A model generated the notes under the pieces. The model had not been told where the DNA came from. It did no database searches and saw only the letters and a list, made by a program, of their open reading frames with translations. Position numbers and translations under genes: made by a program. This document shows, in pieces, positions 1 through 10,500 of a DNA stretch of 64,000 bases. Source of the stretch: Homalodisca vitripennis (taxonomy: Eukaryota > Arthropoda > Insecta > Hemiptera > Cicadellidae); NCBI RefSeq assembly GCF_021130785.1, contig NC_060210.1, forward strand, positions 186,752,501-186,816,500, in the 5' to 3' direction. Each line of letters starts with the position of its first letter. The stretch's first letter is position 1.

Positions 1-2425
1 CTAAAAATAATATTGATAATATTACCCGCTGCCGCTCAGAGACATACATATAACTACAAAAACAACTCTTTCCCTAGACGTACGTTATTATAAACGTCTT
101 CCATACATTTTAGTTTGGTCTTTCTCAGATAATAAAAATAATTATCAGTATTACAAACTTAAAATTGTAATAATATAGATACATCAACCAGCTTCAAGTT
201 TTTGAGAAAACGATTCTTTCATAATTTTAACAAATTATATAGAGATCCTTAAAATTTTTTAATTTTTTTAGTTTTTCCTATAATACACTTAATAGGCTGG
301 TTCTTGAATCAAATTTATACGCAGCTAATTCTGTATAGAATAAAATGTTTCAATTTCTAATAGTTTTTTCTCCTATTACTTCTACTGAACAATTTGGTGA
401 AGATCACGCATACGAATAATTTATTCAGTTAACTGGAAGAGATAACTAAACTGCTAACCGATACATAAACAATAGTATTTTTGTTTCATGTTTCATAACA
501 GTCTTTAAATGTAAAGTAAAAGTTAGACTATATTGTATATTATATAAGCAGTGGTAGAGGTTACTCGCTCATTTGCACGCAGTTTAGTACGCGTTGCACG
601 TATATCACTACTGCTGGTTCGAGGTTATTATATTTCCGGCGCCAATGTTGAGTTTGCTTTGTTGCCAAGATAAAAAAAATACGTCAAAAAGTTTATAAAG
701 TAACATTGTCTTTTATATCTAATACTTAATATTTGATAAAAATGTCCAGCTAAGAGTACATTAGCTTAACAATGCATTTCGCGTTCGTTTCTTTTTAAAC
801 TGAAAAATATTATTAATATTTTAGAACATTTTGAAGCTGGAATTAGTACATTAGTTCAAAAGCACAGTCCAACGAACTTTCATCTAGCATAGTTCTTGCC
901 AATTGCTTCAAAGGGAGTTTTCGGTGTCGAATTCTGACCATCTCACCTAATTAATCACTGAAATCTAAAACGTCTTGGAAAATAATTATTATTCCTCAGA
1001 GAATGTTTCCACTATAAATGTAATAAAATTGAAAATAATAATCAATAGTTACCCAGAAATTACATTAGACATGCTCTTTTAATATATATATATTTCATAA
1101 CTTTAGAGGCCAAGATGGAAATTTTCGTTATTTTAAAGACCAGTGAGGCATACCCCGGAGGGATTTTCGAAATAAGAATAAGCCTATGTTCACCCCAGGA
1201 ATCGTAAGAATGCCCATGTAAAATGTTAGTACGATAGGTTGTATAGTTTACATGTGAAAGCAAATTGAACAACAAAGCATTTATAACATTATTAGGATGA
1301 ATCCCAAAATTTGTTCACTTTTCATTACAAACACTTATTTGGTTCTTAATATACTTATAAAACTAGATTATCAACATTTTAACACTGAATACAATCATGT
1401 GACCAATTAAATATGTATACCATTAGATAACTAATAATTAGCAACAAAGGTTAAGGTAATCACATGATGAGATTAGGTCTTCAATTATGATGAAATACTA
1501 TTTCCACACTATTTCATAGTTTCACAAATATAACTAAAAATAATAATTTCAAAAACCGTTAAGGAATTATCTGACCCTGTATTTTTGACACGCTATGTCC
1601 AAAATTAAGGTTATAAATCTTTTTCACTGAGTGCTCCTTGCACCAGAGAATAAATTTCAATGTCCCAAATAGAAATGTTTTTAGTACATTTCAGGTATGG
1701 AATCCAATAATTTAAAAATCCATTTAAATTTACAAAATTTATACAACCCTGTGTTTCTATATGTTTCTTTTTAGTAGACATTGAATTATAAAGTATAAAT
1801 ATAAATATCAAAACAATAGTTTTTCTTGTTCCTTTGTCTTCATAGGGTCTAACTCGATGTTAAAATCAAACAACATTTTATTCCAAACATGTACGTATAA
1901 GAAAAATTACCATTAAAAATTACAACACTCTCTCTGAAGTGCTAAAGATTTCACATTTTCACAGGATATTTTGAGTGAAGAGTCACAAGATTCCGTTCCA
2001 GTTCATAGGACTTGGTATTTTGTAACTTATAGGCACTCTACTGACTGGCTTCTGAAAACTTCTGCTATGTTTATACCACGCCACTTAACGGAAGAATAAG
2101 GAAGAATGTTTAGCTTCTACTGGTATATTCCGGTATTATGACTCAATTCTTGCCAAGAATATTTGTATCTAGTTTTCCTGGAAATCTTGGAACTTTTGCA
2201 CAATGGCACCCAGGCTTGTCAATTCTCCTAGAATCTGTGTTGTTAACCTCCTAAGACTTTGAGACATCTAGAGCTGTAGAAGCTTACAGTTATTTTTAGC
2301 TTCTGAACACCAACCTCTGGATGATTCCACTTGAGAGCTTCTTGGATGATGGTAGTGAAATGTTTCATCCATTAGGAGGTCCCGTTCTTTGTGAGTTCCT
2401 GACTTCTAGCTCTCAGTCTCCATAT
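1..2425. other. AT-rich non-coding stretch
   Basis: No open reading frame here looks like a protein, and no RNA gene is visible. The sequence is AT-rich with many short homopolymers. A small segment around 1120-1210 (ending near 'cctatgttcacccc') looks like the kind of dispersed insect repeat tail seen in many genomes, but I cannot name it. Could be intergenic or a long intron of an off-window gene. Confidence 0.5.
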
Positions 2426-2640
2426 GCTACTGAAGTGGTGAGTCTCAGTCTCTATCAGCTACTAAAATGGGAGTATTACTGTCTATGAGACACGTGGTAA
2501 GTATCAGTCTCTATGAGCTACTGAAGTGGTGAGCCTCAGTCTTCACGAGCTACTGAAGTGGGGCGTTTCTGTCTCTATGAGCTACTGAAATGGTAAGCCT
2601 CAGTCTTCACGAGCTACTTAACTGGAGGAAAGCCCCTAAA
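2426..2640. repeat. 32-bp minisatellite, about 7 copies
   Basis: The word 'gctact' recurs at 2426, 2458, 2517, 2549, 2581 and 2613, with a degenerate copy near 2487, giving a 32-bp period. The core of each copy reads like 'gagctactgaagtggtgag' followed by 'cctcagtctctat'. Copies differ by substitutions, so this is an aged tandem array. Several copies contain a splice-donor-like GTGAG or GTAAG, but no adjoining exon was recognised. Confidence 0.8.
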
Positions 2641-3429
2641 ATTCAAATTCAAATCAGTTACTAAAAGTTATAGTACACTGAAACTTTCAGTCTAGACACT
2701 GAGAGCTCTATGCATGTGAGAGCTTCAAAATGATAAAAAGCTTGAGGAATCCAAAATGTTAGAGCCTCAAACTTGCCCTCCATTTTTCATGCATATTTTT
2801 GCTAAAGATGTTCCAATTAATTACAAGACGTCTACAGGAGTTAGGTAGGAAACCGGTTTAATCGTGTGCCTTCACCCCATCCTAACAAACTATAAAGTTG
2901 AGATCCATTTCACCTTCAACTGAGTGCAGCTTATGAAATCTGACACTTCTGGAATCTGGAATCCATATCTGAAGAGATACAAAATGTTACCTACCTGCAA
3001 ATAAATTCAATAACAAACTCTTTCAATCGTTTCGACATCAGAGACACCTAGACTACAAAAACGGTCTACCTGGTTGCCTTGCATCCATCCAGTGTATTCC
3101 AGATAAATAACAACCTCGCTGTCTTATCAGATGCATAATCGAGTACCTACGATGTGTTAGCTAAACACAATATGTGCATTGAATCAACCGTTAGCACAAT
3201 AGCTAGGTTATGTGTGGAAAAACTTGATTTTTCTTTTTACTTCTAGAACGCCCTCGCAAATTTCGTTTATGGTCTATAGATAAGTAGGACAACCAAGGAT
3301 AGTTTTTATGAAATAATTTTGAGCCTGTCATCTAGGTAACAAACCCGTGTACGAGCTATCCTCCTGAAATCATGTACAGTCGTTGGGAACAAACCAGTTT
3401 TCCATCTGGGCCACCGCCCCAGTCAATCT
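2641..3429. other. No recognised feature
   Basis: No supported coding sequence. The stretch between the 32-bp array and the LINE relic is AT-rich and holds only short open frames. The last 100 bases may already belong to the 5' part of the LINE, whose left edge is not sharp. Confidence 0.4.
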
Positions 3430-3631
3430 AATCGACCTATACAAGAACTTGGCCTTGCCATTGAAGTTGCATAAATTCATTGAGAATGTCGTTGTAATAT
3501 GTGTTGAAATTGTGACCGTCGTTGAAAGTTGAAACTTCAAACGACAGAATCAAAATTACTCCGTGATCGGAATTTATAGGTCTCCCAGTGGTAATGAAGA
3601 CATCTTTTTTTTCTAAAATTCGAAAAATTAA

Positions 3632-4045
3632 TTGACATGCCTGACTAACCAACGTCAAGAATTTGTCGTGATGGGGGATCTCAACATAGACGCCTTGGAT
3701 AACACTCACCATTCCACAATTCGATTAGTCGATTTACTTAGGTCATTTGACCTGGAGTTGCTAGTCAAAACTCCGACGAGAGTGACGGCCTACAACAAAA
3801 TCGGCTATCGACACAACATCATAACCAACCACCCAAGTGTCGCAGTGTCTGTGGTGAATACAGCTATTTCAGACCACTATGGCCAAGAAGCCATAATTAG
3901 TGGGGTTCAATTCAAAAGGGAGCGAAAAATTAAACAAACAGTAAGAGAAATAAGGCCAGAAAACATTGCTCACCTCAACATTTCCCTTTCTAACGAAAGA
4001 TGGGGATTTCTAAATTCATTTCAACCTGTAGAGCAGCAATTTTAA
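3632..4045 (+). pseudogene. LINE endonuclease C-terminal part (fragment)
   Basis: About 137 codons of the retrotransposon's endonuclease/exonuclease/phosphatase-fold domain, which nicks target DNA before reverse transcription. Visible landmarks are GDLNID (metal-binding Asp/Asn) and a late SDHY motif that supplies the catalytic His/Asp. The N-terminal part of the domain, including the YRSPSG block, lies just upstream in a different frame, so the gene is frameshifted between about 3600 and 3640. The open frame begins only because of that break; it is not a real start codon. Confidence 0.75.
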
Positions 4046-4757
4046 ATTGTTTAACGACACTCTAAAATTTCCACATTAACATCTGCTGCCACTACGAAAA
4101 ACGATCAATGTTTGCGCTCAAATTAAAAAAAAACAACTGTATCACAACGGGTATTTTAGTTTCTAGAGAGAAACTAAAATTTCTTTCTCCGAAGTTTATA
4201 AAAATACTTCAAGCGAACAATTCAAATTTTTTTCAAAAATTATAAAAAAAAAATATACAGGAAAGTGATCCAAGCCGCAAAAGCATATGATGTCCTCAAA
4301 ATCCATTCTCTCTTCCAAAAACGTTTCAAAAAACAATTTGGGGCATCATTAAACAATAAAGCAAAAGGTCACAAAGAAACTAAAATTAAAATTGGGGATA
4401 GGCTTGTGGAGGATGAAACAGGGATTGTCAATCAGTTCAATGGATTTTTCGCATCCGTTGCTGGTGGGCAGGGTCCTCGGCCATCTGAACCCCAAGTACG
4501 CCCCTCGCGAAAACAGAGCCCCACATCGTCAATGGCGTTGGCTCTCCTGTCGTTGAGGATGAGCGTCCACCGAATTTATTCAGCAGCTCCCAGCCAAAAA
4601 ATCAAATGACCTCAATCTAATGTCCCCGTGGCTCATAAAAAAATGCTGCAAGCATTTAGTGAGACCCTTAACTCAATTGGTAAACTATTCATTCCAAACA
4701 GGAAGTGTTCCCCTCTCTCCTGAAAATTGCTAAAGTGGTACCAATTTTTCAAGAAGG

Positions 4758-5298
4758 ATGACCCAACTTCAATCACTAACTACCGGCCTGTCTCAATTTT
4801 GCCAGTGGCTGAGCAAAATTTTTGAAAAGCTTTTTCTTATAAGAATGCTTCGGTTTTTGGACAAATGCAATCAGCTCTCAAGTGATCAATTTGGATTCAG
4901 GAAGGGCAAATCGACAACAGACGCAGTCGTGAGTCTTGTCGATATGATTGTAGAGGGGATTGAATGTCGTAACCACTCAATGAGTGTGTTCTTAGACCTG
5001 TCCAAAGCATTCGACTGCGTTGACCACGGTACACTGCTTGACAAACTTGAGTCCCACGGTATTCGAGGCGTGCCTCTTAAAATGGCTTAGTTCGTTTTTA
5101 ACTCACAGATCCCAAGTTGTTCAGATATCTAGCAAGTCGTCCAAACAAATAGAACTGAGTTACGGAGTCCCACAGGGATCCATCCTCAGTTCCTGTGCTT
5201 TTCCGCTGCTTTACGTCAATGATCTTAAATCAATATCGCTTCTGCATGGAAAATTAGTGCAGTTTGCCGATGATACGACTCTAACAGGCTTATGTTGA
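4758..5298 (+). pseudogene. LINE reverse transcriptase (two overlapping frames)
   Basis: Reverse transcriptase core in two frames joined by a frameshift around 5070-5095. The first frame (4758-5090) contains [11 protein letters not shown] and the [11 protein letters not shown] block (catalytic motif A Asp). The second (5020-5298) contains GVPQGSILS (motif B) and FADDT (motif C, the catalytic Asp pair). The fingers and thumb then continue in further frames toward 5800. The family is jockey/CR1-like by these motifs; clade assignment is not secure. Confidence 0.85.
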
Positions 5299-5795
5299 TA
5301 TCAACAACTGTGTCCAATACTTTCACAGCCTCAATCTTACAACAAACTCTTCAAAAACCAACGTTTTTGAATTTTGCCTTGCGCACCGCAGGCAACCAGT
5401 GTGGGCCTGCCATTTTGTTAGATGGACTCCACACTGGAAGAAGTCAGCTCTTCAAAATTCCCTATGGAATGCACCTTGATCGAGGGCTGACTTGGAAATG
5501 AGCATATTGACTATGTTTGTGCCAAAGTCTGCTCTGGAATTTTTGTTCTGAGATCTTTAGTCAAATACTGCCCGAGGTCAGGTACTGATTTACTGGCGTA
5601 TTATGGACTGATTTACCCCCATCTGTCTTACGGCGTGGTCCTTTGGGGAGCTTGCGCAAACACACAGTTTCAAAAGAGGTATTCAGACTTCAAAAAAAAA
5701 AGCAATTCGAATAATCTCCAAAATCAAATTTAGAGAGTCGCGCAGGGAAGCTTTCAAGAAATTGCAGCTGTTGACCTCTGCCGTGCCTCTACATT

Positions 5796-6077
5796 TTGGA
5801 AACAACTTTTTTTTGTATGAGTAAATGTGCCTTAACACCAGAGGCCGAGACATACACATGTATGAGACACGTGGGAGTGCTAACTACCGAACTGGGAGAC
5901 ACAGAACGGTGGTTTATGAACGCCTGCCCTCGCAGGCGGGTGTTTCATTTCCTCAACAGTCTGCAAAATTCAATTAAAGATGCCCCAACGCCTAAGGCGT
6001 TAAAGACTCTCGCCTTAAACGCCTATTTGTGTCACAAGCATTCTATAATGCAGGTGAGTATTTTTGGCATTCGGTGA
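5796..6077 (+). pseudogene. LINE ORF2 C-terminal tail
   Basis: The 3' end of the LINE reading frame, recognised by a block resembling LPNSIKDAPTPKALKT followed by an 'AFYNAGEY'-like end. The same block occurs on the minus strand at 23299-23505, confirming that it is a repeated family rather than host coding sequence. Out of frame with the RT core, so part of the broken copy. Confidence 0.6.
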
Positions 6078-6279
6078 CTGGGAGACCGCCCAAATAGAAG
6101 ACTGATTCCGTTGTACTAAGTGGGTAGCATTGGCGATGGATGAAAGAGGCGTAACTGTAAAAATTGTATGTGTGAGTGTGTATTGGTTGTATGAGTGTTA
6201 GAAATTTGAAAAAACCCCCATGACGTTTGCCATACAATGTAAATATTGTCTTCTCAATAAAAAAGATTAGATTTGATTT

Positions 6280-7060
6280 GGCCGTACTCACGATTATACA
6301 TGAAGAGATTACTCCAAAACATATTTCATACCAGGTTAAAACCAAAATTATTTGAATTCGTTTGCAAAATAGGGTTTTTTATGTTATCTTATCGTACCGT
6401 TTTGTAACTTCCTTAATGAGTTTCCAAACATCTTTCTGTTATCGACTTGTTGTTGGCATGCATAGACGTAAGTAGAGGGATTTGGGGGGGGGGGATTTTG
6501 ATTTCTTTCACTGTAGAAAATAAGAACGAATAAGTACGTTAAACGCGCGTGTGCCTATCCTTTTAAACAACAAAGACGTATAAATGTTTGTCATACATCA
6601 ATTTCACTAAACTGTTGCTCATAAAACCATGTGCACAAGCACAGGTATATTCTATATGTAGAACAATGAGAACTCAATATCGCTGTCCCAAAAGAATTTT
6701 AAAATTTGACGACACAAAGAAGTATTAAAATAAATATTATCGATATGTTAAATTAAATATATACAGTATCACATTGTTAACGTTCACTGAAATTTATTAA
6801 GATGTGAGGTAAACAGAAGGAAATTTTTAACACAAATGACAGTTCAAAAAATTATTTGTGACCCTTCCGAACACATTAAAAGAGGGAGAAATTTCGAGTT
6901 AACACAAAAAAAGAATTATTAAGTAAGAAAATATTTTCGGTGAGGGGTCCCTTGTACCATTATTCCCCCCAATATTCAATCCTGGTTACGTCTATGGCTG
7001 GCAAACGTCCAACCGGCTTCAGTGGGCACTCAATTACATCGTGATTGGAGGCCCTCAGGT
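6280..7060. other. Spacer upstream of acid phosphatase gene 1
   Basis: AT-rich, no supported gene. A G-run of 10 (about 6483-6492) and short dispersed-repeat-like fragments ('ggtcccttgtaccattattcccccc' region near 6945-6975) are the only notable features. Confidence 0.4.
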
Positions 7061-7068
7061 TGTATTTT

Positions 7069-7110
7069 TATATAGAGTGACACAACCGGTTTGTGTTCTT
7101 CTCCTCAGTT
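7069..7110 (+). promoter_or_regulatory. Candidate core promoter of acid phosphatase gene 1
   Basis: A TATA-like TATATAGA at 7069-7076 precedes an arthropod-type initiator TCAGTT at 7105-7110 by about 35 bases, slightly longer than the usual 28-32. This would give a 5' UTR of about 250 bases before the ATG at 7360. Seen directly as motifs; promoter function is inference. Confidence 0.35.
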
Positions 7111-7359
7111 TGTCGGTCAGCTTGGCGATACCAATTCCAAATAGTTTGTGCTTTATCTCGTTCTGCTGACAGCGACTGTGTTGTATTGTTAACTGATAAC
7201 AGCATGTACGCATTCATCGTTTTTAAGTGGTTCAACTAAGTGTATTGACGTTCCAGTTAACTTGGTTCCACCATAAATCGTTTAGTCATACATGTATTGT
7301 TGTTCCGTTTTTCTTCATAACTATTTAATATTTTGTGATTAGTACGAGGTATTGATACG

Positions 7360-7506
7360 ATGGGTACAGTTGTGGGTATTTTATTTCCAGCTTTAGCATT
7401 TTTAATACTTTTCTCTTATTCCTCGAGTGCTCCAACTACAACTACAACAGAAAGTCCTGTTGAGGAAGGACCAAGAGCTGTGCCAACGCTAAAACTCCTT
7501 GTCGTA
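7360..7506 (+). CDS. Acid phosphatase gene 1, exon 1 (signal peptide)
   Basis: Encodes residues 1-49. Starts at the only ATG that gives a hydrophobic signal segment (VGILFPALAFLILF) followed by a Ser/Ala region where cleavage would be expected. A Thr-rich stalk (five consecutive Thr) comes next, then the first core strand LKLLVV. The exon ends at GTA|gtaagt, phase 0. The open frame runs on to 7548, but that part is intron. Gene 2's exon 1 shares the RAV-TLK-VV block. Confidence 0.88.
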
Positions 7507-10500
7507 GTAAGTATAATTTTTACTGTGAATAAGATAGCTATCTTATAACTCTTGTAATCAACTAAACATTATTACAGCCTTTCGGGTTGCAGCCAAATCA
7601 TTTTCTCTGTGCCTGCACTTTGTAGGCTATTGAGCTCTACTTTACAGCTGCTTTTTTAAATTAATTTTTTAAAACTTATATAAATAAATGCTATTAAATT
7701 TCAAAATAAAAAGTAATTACTTCAAAAAATAAAAACATTTTACTTTGAGCAGAAGTATCATTCTTAACAAAAAGTTCCGGACGAAAAATGTTTTATTTCA
7801 CTAAACACTACATATATTACTGTACACAATCACAGTCTTTATTGGTTACAATAATAATACAATTTTTATGAAACTTATGAAAGTAAATAGTGTGTTTGTT
7901 GTTTAAACATTTTAAAGGACTTTTGTAGTCTACATGTACACAACATCTGTTGTTAAATTAGGATATGGTCACTAATTAGGAAAGAACGTCTGAATTTGTT
8001 TCATTCATATAATATAGATTCTTACAGTAATAGAATACAAATATGCCCGATTTTATATACTTTTTTATATATGTTCTTAGATGTATGTTTTTAGATATTG
8101 TATAAATAGTGTTATTTCAAAATTAAGAAAATTATTAAAACGTAACATATTGGATTAATGCAAATAAATATAAAAAACAATATAATAATAGACTACAATA
8201 ATTCCAAGAAATCTATTATTTTTTTCTTTTATAGAATAATAGACTCTATCCCAAGTTAACTACAAACTTCATTTTTCATAACTAATTATGCATAGATCAT
8301 TTTAAGCTTAACTTCTGAAAGCATTATTGCAGCATGGCCTGAATTAAAAATGGGGGTTTTGTAATTTCATTATGGTTTCTGTCCCAAATACGGATAGACA
8401 AAGTCAAATTGTGTTTCTAATTGTATAGTTTTTGAGAAAAAAAAACGATGCAATAACAATAAACTATAAAGTCATTTATTGTTTACCGAAACTAATTTTA
8501 TATTAGTGTTTTAGTTTACCCGGCATGGTAGCAGAGGACCCATATATACATTCCCTACAAGTCCATACCAAAGAGACGACCTTAAGTACTGGCCATACGG
8601 AGAAGCTCAACTCACGAATGTAAGTATCGTCTAATTACTGCACATAAACGTATAATACATCAGGACAAACTCAACTACGAATGTAAGTATCATCTAGTTA
8701 CTGCATATAAACGTATAATACATCAGGACAAAGTGAACTCACGTAATAAGTATCGTCTAATTACTGCATATAAACGTATAATACATCAGGACAAACTCAA
8801 CTCACGAATGTAAGTATCGTCTAGTTACTGCATATACAAGTGCAAAAATAATAACAATCTGAACTCACGTGATAAGTAACATTTAGTTACGGCATAAACG
8901 AGTATAATACTTCGGGGTAACGTAAACTCACGAAAGTAACTATCGTCCAAATTACCAGTGTAATATTTAATCACAATCTGAAATCAATTATCACAAAGTT
9001 ACTGCATATACGAGTAGAATATTTCAAAAAAGTAGTAAATAAAGGTAAAATCGGGGATTAGTTGTAGACCTACTTGCAAATTAAAAATACTTGCTAGACA
9101 AAACAACGTTATATGCTTACAGTACAATCATAGCCTCTACAGTTGTGTTTATGGAGGTATCCACTAAAAGTTGAACTGACTGGGTGTATGTAAATTTAAA
9201 CCTTACACGATATCCGATGTTTGGCGCCTATTTAATTCAATATGCTTAACTATTTTTTATCTATACTATTGTAACTTGGCGCACATATATCTCTTGAAAT
9301 TAAGAAATGATTTTCTCTATAGAATTGTTATAGTTATTCCATATAAGTGAAAAAGCATAAACATTGTATTATAATATACGTTAGTTTTAAATATAACAAT
9401 TAGTTTCATGTTGGAAAATCTACGAGTATATCTTACGGCTTAAAAGGGTCTTATTTCGGTGTAACTTAAGTGAAAGGTGTCCGATTTTTCATGTGTGAAT
9501 CCATTCTTCAAATTTCCTGCATATGAATGAAATGTAAGTACACATATTACTGCATTTAAACTGCTGCACACCACCACTAATGGCTCGAGCAGATAACGTT
9601 ATCAATTGTATTCTCTTGTACTATCAGTTGCTGTTTATTTGTCACGATGCAATGTTTGCTCGATAAGATTAATATTATCTTTCACCAAGAAAAAACTGGT
9701 TTACCGGAAAACTACTGATTGAATTTTGAAGAGAATTAAACGTTGAATAAAAAGTTTGACCACGTTAATTATGTGAGTGTCTCTGAATACTTCAATTGGC
9801 CTGACTTCTCAATTATCAGTTTCCACGAGATCATTTCGGTCAAATGTTATCTATATTCTTAACAAATGGACTTCGACAGACAAGTCATTTATTATAATTG
9901 CGGCATATCGTAATCAAAGGTGGCCTATCAACTTATTATCACCCAGTGGTGTACTGGCACACTACAATTAGTTGCTGTTAATTGTATAGCAGATCCCAAT
10001 AATAATTAATGACATGTGTGGTGAAAGGTCTTTGAGATTCGTTCTACTAAACCTCTAAAAATTTACACCATTGTAGTTTGGGCACCGTGTGCCAATTTTC
10101 ATTGCATTTACGTGATTTAGTGTATTGTCAATTCAATAAATGCCTCCAGTAATAAATCGATTTATTGGTCAATTAATAAGAGGTTGATATGGAAGGATAA
10201 TTGGTTACAAATATCACTCAAAATATTTCTTCATAAATCACGTTTTTTAGGTTCACGCACTAAAATCCAACCAACACCCATGTAAAAAAGCTAAAACAAC
10301 GCTATCTATTTGGCTGAAAAATGTTCTCTGACGATAGTATAACTATTACTTAAAAATCGAAGGATTGCTTTTTAAAACTAAAACTACATTTCATTACTAT
10401 GCATAAATAAGAATACTCAATTTTACGATAAGAGCGTAAAAGAGTCTTGGTTCTAGCATCCTAATAGTCTATAATATTAGCTCGTTTTTGCCCATAGTTA

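Larger units (their letters stand above)
3430..6279 (+). mobile_element. Jockey-like non-LTR retrotransposon relic
   Basis: A decayed LINE on the plus strand. Reading through several frameshifts gives, in order, the end of an apurinic endonuclease domain (IGIYRSPSG near 3570, GDLNID near 3675, SDH near 3870), a linker, reverse transcriptase blocks ([42 protein letters not shown]) between 4758 and 5298, and a C-terminal tail ending near 6060. The 3' end has AATAAA followed by short GATTTG repeats near 6258-6279, a typical LINE tail. No ORF1 is visible, so the copy is 5'-truncated. Autonomous activity is impossible because the frame is broken repeatedly. The left edge is uncertain by about 100 bases. 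Confidence 0.85.

Noticed and set aside
3437..3712. 91-codon minus-strand open frame
   Set aside because: It is antisense to the LINE endonuclease, whose motifs are on the plus strand.
7507..7548. Extension of the exon 1 open frame to 7548
   Set aside because: A strong GTAAGT donor at 7507 and the perfect continuation into the RHG exon show that this part is intron.
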